DNA of 64,000 bases, from contig JAUXVN010000112.1 of NCBI GenBank assembly GCA_030684555.1, forward strand, positions 124,001 to 188,000. Reading direction: 5' to 3'. Origin of the DNA: Ignavibacteria bacterium (lineage in GTDB: Bacteria; Bacteroidota; Ignavibacteria; Ignavibacteriales; Ignavibacteriaceae). Below, one piece after another: positions 8,964 through 18,696 of this stretch; positions within the stretch are counted from its first letter, which is position 1, and each line of letters begins with the position of its first letter. The position numbers and the translations under genes are program-made. Under the pieces are notes generated by a model, which was not told the origin of the DNA, did no database searches, and saw only the letters and a program-made list of their open reading frames with translations.

Positions 8964-9995
8964 ATGAAATTTTTCATTTTGAGTATCCTTCTTACTTTGT
9001 CGGTTTATTCACAAGTTGATGATACATTAAAATTCCCGGAAGAAGTCAGACTTAAAAATATTAAAATGTTAACATCCGATGGGGAAAATGCTGAAGCATA
9101 TCTTTCATTTAATGAAAATATGCTGGTTTATCAATCAACTTTTGGCGATTTGCAATGTGATCAAATTTTCACAATGAACATTGATGGAACAGATAGAAAA
9201 ATGATTTCATCAGGAAAAGGTAGAACTACCTGCGCATATTTTCTTCCCGGAGATAATTCAATAGTATATGCTTCCACACATCTTGAGAGTAATGATTGCC
9301 CTCCTCTCCCCGATAGAAGTAAAGGATATGTTTGGAAACTGTATGACTCTTTTGATATTTTTTCTGTTAACCTTGATGGTACTAATCTGAGACAATTAAC
9401 AAATTCTCCGGGTTATGATGCCGAAGCGACAGTCTCACCTTTGGGGGATAAAATTGTTTTTACTTCATTACGCGATGGTGATCCTGAACTATATTTGATG
9501 GACATAACCGGAAGTAACCAAAAAAGATTAACATTCGAAAAAGGATATGATGGCGGTGCTTTTTTCTCAAACGATGGTAAAAAATTAGTTTTTAGAGCAA
9601 GCAGACCAAAAACTGAAAAAGAATTACTTGATTATAATGAACTTGTAACTGAAGGTTACGTCCGACCTACTGCACTTGAAATCTATACAATGAATGTTGA
9701 CGGGACTGAATTAAAACAAGTGACAAATTTTGGTAAAGCAAGTTTTGCCCCATTTTTCCATCCGGATAATAAACGAATAATTTTCTCTTCCAATATCAAC
9801 AGTAATACAGGCAGAGATTTTGATTTATATATTATAAATATTGATGGAACAGGACTTGAACAAGTTACTTATCATAAAGAATTTGATGGATTTCCTATGT
9901 TTTTGAAAGATGGAAAACATTTAGTTTTCGCCTCAAATCGGTTCAGTAAGAAACCGGGTGAGACTAACATTTTTGTTGCTGAGTGGAACGATTAA
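8964..9995 (+). CDS. Exported PD40/TolB-like beta-propeller protein
   Basis: A 343-residue secreted protein. The N terminus MKFFILSILLTLSVYSQ is a signal peptide. The mature part contains repeated WD40-like (PD40) units: IFTMNIDGTDRKMI, DIFSVNLDGTNLRQLT, ELYLMDITGSNQKRLT, EIYTMNVDGTELKQVT and LYIINIDGTGLEQVT, each followed by a strand of the type KIVFTS or RIIFSS. This predicts a six-bladed propeller like the C-terminal part of TolB, but no TolB N-terminal domain is present and no pal/tolQR genes are nearby. It most likely binds a partner or ligand in the periplasm or at the outer membrane. A good GGAG sits 6 bases before the ATG. The next gene, an exported peptidase, follows after 27 bases. 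Confidence 0.8.
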   Translation: MKFFILSILLTLSVYSQVDDTLKFPEEVRLKNIKMLTSDGENAEAYLSFNENMLVYQSTFGDLQCDQIFTMNIDGTDRKMISSGKGRTTCAYFLPGDNSIVYASTHLESNDCPPLPDRSKGYVWKLYDSFDIFSVNLDGTNLRQLTNSPGYDAEATVSPLGDKIVFTSLRDGDPELYLMDITGSNQKRLTFEKGYDGGAFFSNDGKKLVFRASRPKTEKELLDYNELVTEGYVRPTALEIYTMNVDGTELKQVTNFGKASFAPFFHPDNKRIIFSSNINSNTGRDFDLYIINIDGTGLEQVTYHKEFDGFPMFLKDGKHLVFASNRFSKKPGETNIFVAEWND

Positions 9996-10022
9996 TAATT
10001 ACAATCTTTAAAGGAAGTTTTT

Positions 10023-11837
10023 ATGAATAGTGTATTGAAGAATTCTCTATTTGTTTTTGTGTTGATATTTTCTACGTCAATTTCTATTGCTCAAATAAAA
10101 TCGGGCCAGAGGAATATTGAAATTACTCTATCCGAAATCCAAATACATATTAATTATTTAGCTTCAGATGCATTAAAAGGGCGCGCAACGGGAACACCCG
10201 AAGCAGATTTAACAATTAAATATTTAACGAATGAATTCAAACATTATGGTTTAAAACCATTGTTTGGAAAAAGTTTTAAACAAGAATTCACCTTCACTGC
10301 TGATGTTGAATTAACAAAAATGAATTCAATAATCCTCACTTCTGAAAGTAAAAAGCAAGTACTCAAATTAAATGATGATTTTATTACTGCATCTTTCTCC
10401 GGGAATGGTAAAGTAACCGGTGATTTAGTTTTTGCAGGTTACGGTATAACAGCCCCAAAATTGAAGTATGATGATTATGAAGGTATAAATGTTAAAGATA
10501 AAATCGTTGTTGTTTTAAGATATAACCCTGAGTTTGATAATCCACATACACAGTTTGAAGAATATTCTTCATTTCGTTTTAAAGCTGCACTCGCTAAAGA
10601 AAAAGGAGCAAAAGGAATCATTTTTATTAATGGTTTTTTTCCTGAATTAGATTCTGATAATCTTATGAAATTTGTTTATGATAGAGCTGCCGGCGTAAAA
10701 GATTTTCCAGTTGTTCATATTAAGAGAAATTTTATTGATGAGATATTTAAATCATTAAATATCGATTTGAAAACAGTACAAAAAGAAATTAGCGAAAATA
10801 AAAAACCGAAATCCTTTATTTTGGAAAAAATAAAAGTTGAACTGAATACTGAAGTTAAACAAGTTAATAAAACCGGTTATAATGTTGCCGGAATTCTTCA
10901 TGGAAATGATCCGGTTCTCAAAGATGAATATATAGTTATTGGTGCACATCATGATCATTTAGGAATGGGAGGCGATGGTTCTTTATATCGTGGAGATACA
11001 CCTCAAATACATAACGGTGCTGATGATAACGCTTCTGGAACAACCGGAGTGCTTGAGATTGCTCAAAAATTAAGTTCGATCAAAAACAAATTAAAAAGAA
11101 GTATTATCTTTATCGGTTTTGGCGGTGAAGAACTTGGTTTATTAGGCTCCAATCACTTTGTCAATCATTCCCCTATCCCGACCGAAAAAATGATTGCAAT
11201 GCTTAATATGGATATGATTGGAAGAATGAATGAAGATACAAGTTTAATAGTATATGGTACGGGTACTTCAAAAATATGGAATGATTTGTTGACAGATCTT
11301 AATACTTATCCTTTTAAATTAACTTTTAATCCTGAAGGTTATGGACCAAGTGACCACTCATCATTTTATGCAAAAGCGATTCCTGTCCTCTTTTTCTTTA
11401 CCGGAACTCATTCTGATTACCACCGCCCATCTGATGATGCAGACAAAATTAATGCGATTGGTCAGGAACAAATTTTAAAATATGTATATTCAATCGTGTC
11501 ATCAATTGATCAATCAGAATCAAAACCGGAGTATGTAAATGTCCCACGTAAAGAACAAACTCAAACAGGTGGATGGAAAGTTTACGTTGGAACTATCCCA
11601 GATTATGCCTATGCTGATGAAGGATTAAAAATCACGGGTGTAAATGAAGGGAGTCCGGCGCATAAATCAGGACTCAGAGCAAGTGATATTATTTTACAGT
11701 TCGGGTCAAAAAAAATCACAAACATTTATGATTATGTTTACGCCCTTAAAGAGCATGTACCGGGTGATATAGTTGAATTAAAGGTAAAACGAGGTGAAGA
11801 AAATATCACTCTAACTTTGGAATTAGGTGTTAGATAA
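10023..11837 (+). CDS. Exported M28 family metallopeptidase with PA and PDZ domains
   Basis: A 604-residue secreted zinc aminopeptidase-type protein. Residues 1-23 form a signal peptide (LFVFVLIFSTSISIAQ). A protease-associated domain covers about 130-250. The M28 catalytic domain lies at about 285-490 with the zinc-ligand motifs GAHHDH (His near 306), GADDNASGT (Asp near 331), GGEELGLLG (catalytic Glu and ligand, near 368), NMDMIGR and SDHSSFY. A C-terminal PDZ domain (about 510-604, NEGSPAHKSGLRASDIILQFG) could bind substrate tails. Such enzymes release N-terminal residues from peptides outside the cytoplasm. All catalytic motifs are present. It is followed after 28 bases by a LolCDE-like exporter. 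Confidence 0.9.
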   Translation: MNSVLKNSLFVFVLIFSTSISIAQIKSGQRNIEITLSEIQIHINYLASDALKGRATGTPEADLTIKYLTNEFKHYGLKPLFGKSFKQEFTFTADVELTKMNSIILTSESKKQVLKLNDDFITASFSGNGKVTGDLVFAGYGITAPKLKYDDYEGINVKDKIVVVLRYNPEFDNPHTQFEEYSSFRFKAALAKEKGAKGIIFINGFFPELDSDNLMKFVYDRAAGVKDFPVVHIKRNFIDEIFKSLNIDLKTVQKEISENKKPKSFILEKIKVELNTEVKQVNKTGYNVAGILHGNDPVLKDEYIVIGAHHDHLGMGGDGSLYRGDTPQIHNGADDNASGTTGVLEIAQKLSSIKNKLKRSIIFIGFGGEELGLLGSNHFVNHSPIPTEKMIAMLNMDMIGRMNEDTSLIVYGTGTSKIWNDLLTDLNTYPFKLTFNPEGYGPSDHSSFYAKAIPVLFFFTGTHSDYHRPSDDADKINAIGQEQILKYVYSIVSSIDQSESKPEYVNVPRKEQTQTGGWKVYVGTIPDYAYADEGLKITGVNEGSPAHKSGLRASDIILQFGSKKITNIYDYVYALKEHVPGDIVELKVKRGEENITLTLELGVR

Positions 11838-11865
11838 TTTTTCTAAATTAATTTAGATTTTAAAT

Positions 11866-13080
11866 TTGATTCTTTTTATTACAAAAAAATTCCTTGAGGG
11901 GAGAAAAAACTCAAGTGGCTTCTCCGTATTCTCGATTATAGCAATTTTAGGAATTGGTATTGGAGTAGCTGCATTAATTATAGCGCTTAGTGTCTTAAAT
12001 GGTTTTGAAGAAGTCATTCAAGAAAAATTAGTAAATCTTGATTCACACATTCAAATTGTTGGTTTTAGCGACACACCTTTACCTAATCAACAAAAAACTA
12101 TTGATGAAGTAAATGGACTTATCGCTAATGAACTAACTGCGATTAATCCATTTGTAACACAGCTTGTTATTGTTGGGAAGAAAAATATTAAAGAAGGAAT
12201 TACCTTAAAAGGAGTTCCCAATAATTATTTTTCTGAAAAGTATGGTATAGTGGCAGTTTCCGGTACGCTTGACTTTAAAAAGGACACTAATCAAATAATC
12301 ATCGGAAAGATACTTGCGTCAAAGTTATTAGTTTCTGTTAATGATGAAATTGTGGTTTATGCTTTACGTGGTAATTCTTCATTTTCAAATGATGTTCTTC
12401 CATCTATAGAAAAGTTTAAAATTGTCGGAATATTTGAGAGTGGAATGGCTAAATATGACGATACTTTTGCATATATAGATATTGAAACTGCACAAAGTTT
12501 TTTAGAGCTAAAAGAAAAAGTTAGCGGTTATGAAATTAAACTTTCAAATATTTCCAACGTTGATAGTTTAGTTATTTTACTTCAAACCAATCTTCGATAT
12601 CCCCACTATGTTAAATCTGTTTTCCAGAGCTATCAACATATTTTCAATTGGATAGAATTACAAAAAAAACCAATCCCATTTGTACTTGGATTAATAATAA
12701 TTGTTGCGGTTTTTAATATTATCAGTACTTTATTAATGATCATTCTTGAAAAGATGAATTCCATCGGTCTATTAAGGTCATTGGGGGCGAGACGAAAACA
12801 AATTACAATGATATTTTTACTGCACGGATTAATCATCGGGATAATCGGAGTAATACTTGGTAATTTATTAGCTTTTACCTTGAGTATTATTCAAATAAAA
12901 TTTGATGTAATCACTCTTCCGGGTGCTATTTATTTTGTATCAAAAGTTCCATTAATTATAAATTATGAAACTTACTTGATTATTTCAGGAATAACATTTC
13001 TTTTAGTTTTGATTGTTTCATTCATCCCGAGTTTGATTGCCTCTAAAATATCACCACTGTCAACACTGCGGTTCAACTGA
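11866..13080 (+). CDS. LolC/LolE-type ABC permease (first copy)
   Basis: A 404-residue permease with the four-helix FtsX/MacB layout: one N-terminal transmembrane segment (FSVFSIIAILGIGIGVAALIIALSVLNGFE), a periplasmic domain at about 45-265, then three helices (IPFVLGLIIIVAVFNIISTLL and two more). The GVAALIIALSVLNGFE stretch is the signature found in LolC/LolE, which take lipoproteins out of the inner membrane for delivery to the outer membrane. The start is TTG at 11866, because the frame is closed by a TAG at 11854 and there is no ATG nearby. It is coupled to the second permease by a TGATG overlap at 13078-13082. Function as a lipoprotein exporter is by family; a MacB-like role is the alternative. 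Confidence 0.8.
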   Translation: MILFITKKFLEGRKNSSGFSVFSIIAILGIGIGVAALIIALSVLNGFEEVIQEKLVNLDSHIQIVGFSDTPLPNQQKTIDEVNGLIANELTAINPFVTQLVIVGKKNIKEGITLKGVPNNYFSEKYGIVAVSGTLDFKKDTNQIIIGKILASKLLVSVNDEIVVYALRGNSSFSNDVLPSIEKFKIVGIFESGMAKYDDTFAYIDIETAQSFLELKEKVSGYEIKLSNISNVDSLVILLQTNLRYPHYVKSVFQSYQHIFNWIELQKKPIPFVLGLIIIVAVFNIISTLLMIILEKMNSIGLLRSLGARRKQITMIFLLHGLIIGIIGVILGNLLAFTLSIIQIKFDVITLPGAIYFVSKVPLIINYETYLIISGITFLLVLIVSFIPSLIASKISPLSTLRFN

Positions 13081-14303
13081 TGAAACTAGAATTTTTTATA
13101 GCATTACGTTATCTTTTTTCAAAACACAAATTGAATTTTATAACTATAATTTCCTACCTATCGCTTAGTGGAATTATGATTGGGACAGCCGCATTAATAC
13201 TGGTTCTGGCAGTCTTTAATGGATTTGGCAGCTTAGTAACATCATACTTAATCAATTTTGATCCCCATTTGAGAATTGATGCGGTTACTAAAACAGGAAT
13301 TGCAAATTGGAAATTTGTTGATTCGATTCTGCAGGCTAATAAGGAATTAAATTTTACCCCATTTGTAAATGGAAAAGTATTAGTAAATCAGGGTAATATA
13401 ATTCAAGTAGTGAATCTAAAAGGGATAAATGATAGTGCAATTAATCAAGTTTACGGTATAAATAAAAGTATTGTTTTAGGAGAAGCAAATTTCAATGACC
13501 ATAATCTACCCGGTTGTATTATCGGGGTAATGTTAGCAGATAAACTGCATTCGATGGTTGGGGATACAATCTCTATTACGTCACCCTCAAACATTGAAAA
13601 AAGTATACTGTCGATGGCAATGCCGAAATCTCAGAGAGTGGTTGTTCAGGGAATATATTCTTCAAACAACAATGAATATGATGGAAAGTTTATTTTTATT
13701 TCGTTAAAAACTGCACAGAAAATTTTCACATATCATGAAGAAGTTCAAGGATTTGAAATAAAACTTCCAAACATTGATTTAACGAATGAAACTCAAGACA
13801 ATCTAATGAAAATATTAGGAGCCGATTATTCAGTCTCCACCTGGTATGATTTTCATAAAGAACTTTTTTCTGTGATGCAAATTGAAAGATGGGTTGCATA
13901 TATTCTTCTCTCTCTGATTATAGCTGTCGCAGTATTTAATATATTGGGTTCACTTACAATGTCAGTTATCGAAAAGAAAAGAGATATCGGCGTTTTATTA
14001 TCAATGGGAGTTGAACAAAAATCAATTACACGAATCTTTATGTTACAGGGATTATTAGTAGGTGTGATAGGAACCCTCTCCGGTTTTATTCTGGGTATGG
14101 CTGTTTATATAATACATATGAATTACAATATTTATCCACTCGATCCATTACTATATAGGATTAATGCACTTCCTATGCAATTAAAAATTTCAGATTTTAT
14201 TACAGTTGGGTTTGCATCAATTGGATTATCATTTGTAGCAGCTATATATCCTGCTAAAATGGCTGCGAAGCTTGATCCTGTTGAATCAATTAAATGGGAA
14301 TAA
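13080..14303 (+). CDS. LolC/LolE-type ABC permease (second copy)
   Basis: A 407-residue paralogue of the preceding gene with the same one-plus-three helix layout. The N-terminal helix (LSGIMIGTAALILVLAVFNGFG), periplasmic domain and C-terminal helices (VAYILLSLIIAVAVFNILGSL) are all intact. Its ATG overlaps the stop of the first permease by one base, so the two proteins are probably made in equal amounts and form a heterodimer, as LolC and LolE do in enteric bacteria. Many relatives carry a single LolF-like permease, so two distinct copies is worth recording. The ATPase gene follows after one base. Confidence 0.8.
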   Translation: MKLEFFIALRYLFSKHKLNFITIISYLSLSGIMIGTAALILVLAVFNGFGSLVTSYLINFDPHLRIDAVTKTGIANWKFVDSILQANKELNFTPFVNGKVLVNQGNIIQVVNLKGINDSAINQVYGINKSIVLGEANFNDHNLPGCIIGVMLADKLHSMVGDTISITSPSNIEKSILSMAMPKSQRVVVQGIYSSNNNEYDGKFIFISLKTAQKIFTYHEEVQGFEIKLPNIDLTNETQDNLMKILGADYSVSTWYDFHKELFSVMQIERWVAYILLSLIIAVAVFNILGSLTMSVIEKKRDIGVLLSMGVEQKSITRIFMLQGLLVGVIGTLSGFILGMAVYIIHMNYNIYPLDPLLYRINALPMQLKISDFITVGFASIGLSFVAAIYPAKMAAKLDPVESIKWE

Positions 14304-14304
14304 T

Positions 14305-14988
14305 ATGAACGAATTTATTATCGAAGCTAAATCAATATCCAAATCTTATCTTAAAAGTAAAGGAACAGGAATTGATGTATTAAAAGATATTTCGATAAAT
14401 GTAAAACGAAATAAAATTTCAGTGATAGTTGGTGCTTCAGGTGCCGGAAAGAGTACGTTACTTCACATCTTGAGTGGATTAGATAAAGCGGATAAAGGTG
14501 AAGTATTTATTGATGGGAAAATGATTTCTAATCTTTCTGAAAGAAAAATCTCAAAATTTCGAAATGAACATTTCGGTTTTGTATTTCAATTTCATCATTT
14601 ACTTCCTGAGTTTACTGCACTTGAAAACTGTATGATTCCCCTTATGATAAAAGGTTTATCAAAACGTGAAGCTTCAAAGCAAGCCGAAGAATATCTTAAT
14701 TTGATTGATATTGGAAACAGAAAGAATCATAAACCTGCTGAATTATCAGGCGGGGAACAACAACGAGTTGCCGTTGCCAGAGCGTTAGTTGTTAACGCAC
14801 CGTTAATTTTTGCTGATGAACCAAGTGGAAATCTTGATACAATAAATAGTGACGCACTTCATCAATTATTTATAAAATTAAGGGACGATTATTCCAAGTC
14901 ATTTTTAATCGTGACTCATAATAAAGAGCTTGTAAGGTTAGCTGATGAAGTATTTGAAATAAAAGATGGAAAGTTAATTTCAAATTGA
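14305..14988 (+). CDS. lolD: LolD-type ABC ATPase
   Basis: A 227-residue ABC ATPase. Walker A is GASGAGKST, the Q loop lies in FVFQFHHLLPEF, the signature is LSGGEQQRVAVARAL, Walker B is PLIFADEPSGNLD, and the H-loop histidine is in LIVTHNKEL. The QFHHLLPEFTALEN stretch is characteristic of LolD within the MacB/FtsE/LolD group. The ATG at 14305, preceded by GGGA, is preferred over earlier in-frame codons that lie inside the second permease. It completes a permease-permease-ATPase module, and a LolCDE-type lipoprotein export complex is the most likely product. Confidence 0.85.
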   Translation: MNEFIIEAKSISKSYLKSKGTGIDVLKDISINVKRNKISVIVGASGAGKSTLLHILSGLDKADKGEVFIDGKMISNLSERKISKFRNEHFGFVFQFHHLLPEFTALENCMIPLMIKGLSKREASKQAEEYLNLIDIGNRKNHKPAELSGGEQQRVAVARALVVNAPLIFADEPSGNLDTINSDALHQLFIKLRDDYSKSFLIVTHNKELVRLADEVFEIKDGKLISN

Positions 14989-15010
14989 ATTAGAATTTTT
15001 CAATTTTTAA

Positions 15011-15035
15011 AAGTGCGAATCAGAGATTCGCACTT
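15011..15035 (-). terminator. Perfect 11-bp hairpin between convergent operons
   Basis: AAGTGCGAATC, loop AGA, GATTCGCACTT: an uninterrupted 11-base-pair stem. It lies between the stop of lolD and the stop of pepA. On the minus strand the stem is followed by TTTTAAAAATTG, so it should terminate pepA transcription; it may also serve the plus strand, where the tail is less T-rich. Confidence 0.8.
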
Positions 15036-15045
15036 ACCTCATCAA

Positions 15046-16554
15046 TCATTTAGATATCTCATTAGATAAATAATCATAAATTAATCTGACACCAAATCCC
15101 GTAAAATATGGGGATGTATAATTATTAAATTTGTAAGGACTTGAAGGTCCGGCAATATCTAAATGCACCCAGGGGATTTCGGATGAGACAAAATTTTCCA
15201 GAAATTTTGCAGCAGATATAGCACCACCCCATCGTGGACCACAATTTTTTACATCAGCAAAATCTGAATGATTTAGAGAATGATAATCCTCCCAAATTGG
15301 TAACCGCCAAATTCGATCAAAGGTTTTTTGTCCACTTTTATATAACGAATCTGCTGAATTCTTATGATGAGTAAACATACCGGCTACAAACTCTCCAAGT
15401 GCAACAACACAAGCGCCGGTTAATGTTGCAAAATCTATTATCGTGTCAGGTTTTTTGTTGCTTGCAAAAACTAATGCATCAGCTAAAGCAACTCTTCCTT
15501 CAGCATCGGTATTATCAATTTCGATTGATTTTCCGTTTGATGCAGTAATTATATCGCCTGGTTTGTATGCAGTTGATGAAAGCATATTTTCTGCTGCCGG
15601 AATCACCCCAAGTAATTCTATGTCTAATTTAGATTTTGCAGCAGCGTAAATAATTCCTGAAACTACTGCAGCTCCTGACATATCACCTTTCATCTCCCAC
15701 ATTCTATCAGCAGGTTTAATAGAAATACCACCGGTGTCAAAGGTTATACCCTTTCCGACTAATGCTATCTTTTTTCTTTTCTTGGAAATCTTTCCGAGAG
15801 GTGAATACTCGAGGATAATCATTCTCGGTAAATGAGCACTTCCCTTCCCAACACTCCAAAGTGCTTGCATTTTTCTTTTCTGAATTTCTTTTTCGTTAAG
15901 AATAGTAACTTTGACCCCGGTTCCTTTGAACTGTGATTTAATCCTATTAGCGAGAGATTCAGGATATAATACATTACCTGGTTCATTTTGTAAATCTCGA
16001 GTAAATTGAACCCCCTCCATCAATATGGAAGTATTTTTTAGTACTGAATTAATTAATGTTGAGTCTTCTCCAATTATTGAGATTGATAAATCTTTTTTCT
16101 TTTTCTTATCAGATTTATATTTATCAAAATTATAATTTCCGTAATAACAGCCTTCAATGATTGATTGAATAAGGTATGCTTCAGTCTCAAAATATTCTTT
16201 ATAATCATTAAACAAAGGGAGATAAATTCGCAACTCTTCAGTTGAATCAGCAGGAAGATTTTTAACTAATCCCGCAAAATAATTACGGAAATAATCGATG
16301 TTAAAACTCTTATCTTTTTTTACTTTAACTAACTTTACTGAATGAAGAGGATTCTGATCAATTGTAAAATCGACATCAGAATTTTGTTTTGTAAACTGCC
16401 CGATTACATTCGTATTAATTTTCGTTCCTAATACTTTCTCAATTTTTACAAAATTAGTATTATAACCATCGGCTTGTAAAATAAAAAATAGACTTTTAAT
16501 AGTTGCAACATTAGTTTTCTTTATAATAGTGTTATAAAATTTAAGATTGAACAT
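15046..16554 (-). CDS. pepA: Leucyl aminopeptidase, M17 family
   Basis: A 502-residue cytosolic M17 aminopeptidase, predicted to cleave N-terminal residues (leucine-like preferred) from peptides. The C-terminal catalytic domain carries the two-metal site: LVGKGITFDTGGISIKP supplies the metal-binding lysine and aspartate, and NTDAEGRVALADAL is the family signature with the catalytic arginine. The N-terminal regulatory macro-like domain (about 1-170) is less conserved, as usual. The ATG at 16554 overlaps the stop of the upstream nrnA-like gene (TGATG) and has GGAG seven bases before it; the GTG one codon earlier is less likely. The gene ends 11 bases before the hairpin. Confidence 0.93.
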   Translation of the reverse strand: MFNLKFYNTIIKKTNVATIKSLFFILQADGYNTNFVKIEKVLGTKINTNVIGQFTKQNSDVDFTIDQNPLHSVKLVKVKKDKSFNIDYFRNYFAGLVKNLPADSTEELRIYLPLFNDYKEYFETEAYLIQSIIEGCYYGNYNFDKYKSDKKKKKDLSISIIGEDSTLINSVLKNTSILMEGVQFTRDLQNEPGNVLYPESLANRIKSQFKGTGVKVTILNEKEIQKRKMQALWSVGKGSAHLPRMIILEYSPLGKISKKRKKIALVGKGITFDTGGISIKPADRMWEMKGDMSGAAVVSGIIYAAAKSKLDIELLGVIPAAENMLSSTAYKPGDIITASNGKSIEIDNTDAEGRVALADALVFASNKKPDTIIDFATLTGACVVALGEFVAGMFTHHKNSADSLYKSGQKTFDRIWRLPIWEDYHSLNHSDFADVKNCGPRWGGAISAAKFLENFVSSEIPWVHLDIAGPSSPYKFNNYTSPYFTGFGVRLIYDYLSNEISK

Positions 16555-17555
16555 CACTTTTCTCCATCAAGTTTTGTATACGAAATTGCTTTTTGAATGA
16601 GAGTGGGAATTAATTCATCCATTTGCTTATCTCTAATTCTTATTCCTGCAGCATTTTGATGACCACCACCACCGAACTCTGAGGCTAAATAATTTACGGG
16701 GATTTTTCCTTTTGAACGAAGACTCACTTTGAAGCCTTCTCTGACTTCCAAAAATTTTAGAGCAATCTTCACACTTTTAATGCTCATGCAAATGTTAATA
16801 AAACCATCAGTGTCCGTTTCGGATGCAAGGTTCTTACTAAAATCTGAATTTCGAATTATCATCACCGCTACTTCTCCATTTTCACCATAAAGTTTTAGCG
16901 AATGAAGTGCGTCTCCTAAGAGTTTAAGTTTTCCCGCATCGTTTTGATCATATATTTGAGTGTAAACCTCAATCGGTATAACACCAAGATTGATTAGATG
17001 TGCAGCAATATTATGTACTTCAGCGTTAGTGCGGTCAAATCGAAATGAACCTGTATCCGTCATGATTGCGGCATAAATCGGTAAGGCTAAATTATAATCA
17101 AATTCTACTATTCCTGTTTCTTTAATGAAGTTGTAGATTATATGTCCGGTCGCGCAATAATCGGTTCCGTTAAAATAGTTTGCAGTGAAATATTCCGGTT
17201 CTTGATGATGATCTATACAAATTTTTACTGCTTTACTATTGCGTATAAATTCTTCCATCTTAACAGTGCGTTTAAGATTGTTAAAATCAAGGGCTGCAAT
17301 AACATCAACTGAGTTAAATAATTGATTATGAAGTTCAGGAGAATATTTTTGAATAACATTTTCTTTATCAAGAAATTCAAGATAATATGGGGTTTCACTG
17401 TAATTTATTACATGAAATGATTTACCCAATTTTTTTAACATTTCCACGAATGCTATTTCTGAGCCTATTGCATCTGCATCCGGATTAACGTGAGTAGTTA
17501 TGAGAAACGAAGAATTATTTCTTATAATATTTTCTAATTCAGAATATTTTGACAT
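16554..17555 (-). CDS. nrnA: DHH phosphoesterase, NrnA-like (oligoribonuclease / pAp phosphatase)
   Basis: A 333-residue DHH-DHHA1 protein. The manganese site motifs are visible: THVNPDADAIGSE near residue 20, ALDFNN, the DHH of CIDHHQEP, and MTDTGSFRF. The DHHA1 domain ends with FGGGGHQNAAGIRI. Proteins of this type degrade short RNA or DNA fragments and dephosphorylate 3'-phosphoadenosine 5'-phosphate, and in bacteria without Orn they finish RNA turnover. It is the first gene of a two-gene unit with pepA, coupled by a one-base overlap. Some relatives act on cyclic-di-AMP breakdown products (GdpP lineage), but no membrane or GGDEF part is present here, so NrnA is the better name. Confidence 0.88.
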   Translation of the reverse strand: MSKYSELENIIRNNSSFLITTHVNPDADAIGSEIAFVEMLKKLGKSFHVINYSETPYYLEFLDKENVIQKYSPELHNQLFNSVDVIAALDFNNLKRTVKMEEFIRNSKAVKICIDHHQEPEYFTANYFNGTDYCATGHIIYNFIKETGIVEFDYNLALPIYAAIMTDTGSFRFDRTNAEVHNIAAHLINLGVIPIEVYTQIYDQNDAGKLKLLGDALHSLKLYGENGEVAVMIIRNSDFSKNLASETDTDGFINICMSIKSVKIALKFLEVREGFKVSLRSKGKIPVNYLASEFGGGGHQNAAGIRIRDKQMDELIPTLIQKAISYTKLDGEK

Positions 17556-17594
17556 GTAGTTATGGATTTATTTTTCGAAATGATTAAAACAAAA

Positions 17595-17642
17595 GGGTTG
17601 TCTAAATCTTATTCACTTAGTGATAAACATTTAAGACAACCC
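17595..17642 (-). terminator. Stem-loop terminator of korAB
   Basis: GGGTTGTCT at 17595-17603 pairs with AGACAACCC at 17634-17642, extended by a bulged ATTTA pairing and an inner TCAC/GTGA hairpin. On the minus strand the stem runs into TTTTGTTTTAAT. It lies 11 bases after the korB stop and fits an intrinsic terminator. Confidence 0.7.
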
Positions 17643-17652
17643 TAAAAATGGA

Positions 17653-18696
17653 CTAAGCTACTTCCCAGGTATTACCATCGAAGAAGAGAGATTTCAAATC
17701 ACCCTCTCCCCTGGAAGTTTTAATATTATTTATTTGTGTTTCAACATCTGCATCATAAGATGTCTTTTGGATCTGCATGAAAATACCGATTGGTAATGGT
17801 AGAGCATTATTATCAATAAATCTTGATAAAATAAATGCACGCGTAGGATCAGGATCAAATTCATCATGCACCCAAAGATCATCTAAACTAAATTTTCCAT
17901 CTTCAAGCGAAACAACCTCTGGATTAAATCCATTTAGTCGAACACCTTTTTCATTATTTTTGCCGAAGACAAGGGGTTTTCCGTGTTCAAGGACAACAAC
18001 ATTATCAGCTTTAGTATCTTTCTCAGTATATAATTCAAATGCTCCATCATTGAAAATATTACAATTCTGCAAAATCTCAATTAAAGCTATTCCCGTATGT
18101 TTGGATGCTCTGCTCATCATTGCTTGCAAATGTTTAGGCTCACGATCTAACGATCGCGCAACAAAAGTAGCTCCTGAACCAATTGCAACAGAGATGGGGT
18201 GAAATGGATAGTCAACACTTCCAAATGGAGTACTTTTTGTTTTCTTCCCTTTTTCCGAGGTTGGTGAATACTGACCTTTTGTTAATCCATAAATTCTATT
18301 ATTAAAAAGAAGAATTTTAAGATCAATATTTCTTCTGCATGCATGAATAAAATGATTTCCGCCAATACTTAAAAGATCACCATCACCTGTAGCAACCCAC
18401 ACCATTAATTCCGGATTAGCAAGTTTAACACCTGTAGCAATTGCCGGCGCTCTACCATGAATACTGTGAAATCCGTAAGTATCCATGTAATAAGGAAAAC
18501 GGCTTGAACAACCAATACCGGATACATAAACAATATTTTCTTTTTTCATACCGAAATCGGGAGCAGTACGCTGCATCTGTGCAAGTATTGAGTAATCACC
18601 ACAACCAGGGCACCATCTTACATCCTGACCAGTTGAAAAATCTTTCGCTGTCAATTTTACTTCACTTTGTGAAACGGCTGATTCATTATTTGCCAT
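17653..18696 (-). CDS. korB: 2-oxoacid:ferredoxin oxidoreductase, beta subunit (TPP-binding)
   Basis: A 347-residue thiamine-pyrophosphate subunit. The start region RWCPGCGDYSILAQMQR has the CxxC used for a [4Fe-4S] cluster, and the TPP motif is in WVATGDGDLLSIGGNHF. With the alpha subunit it oxidises a 2-oxoacid with coenzyme A to acyl-CoA and CO2, reducing ferredoxin. 2-Oxoglutarate is the most likely substrate, based on two-subunit KorAB relatives; pyruvate or branched acids cannot be excluded. I moved the start to the ATG at 18696: a GGAGG lies 6 bases upstream, and this makes an 11-base overlap with korA, whereas the longer frame would overlap korA by 47 bases. Confidence 0.9.
   Translation of the reverse strand: MANNESAVSQSEVKLTAKDFSTGQDVRWCPGCGDYSILAQMQRTAPDFGMKKENIVYVSGIGCSSRFPYYMDTYGFHSIHGRAPAIATGVKLANPELMVWVATGDGDLLSIGGNHFIHACRRNIDLKILLFNNRIYGLTKGQYSPTSEKGKKTKSTPFGSVDYPFHPISVAIGSGATFVARSLDREPKHLQAMMSRASKHTGIALIEILQNCNIFNDGAFELYTEKDTKADNVVVLEHGKPLVFGKNNEKGVRLNGFNPEVVSLEDGKFSLDDLWVHDEFDPDPTRAFILSRFIDNNALPLPIGIFMQIQKTSYDADVETQINNIKTSRGEGDLKSLFFDGNTWEVA

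Noticed and set aside
17777-18202. 141-codon plus-strand frame inside korB
   Set aside because: Antisense shadow of a strongly conserved enzyme gene, with low-complexity serine-rich sequence.
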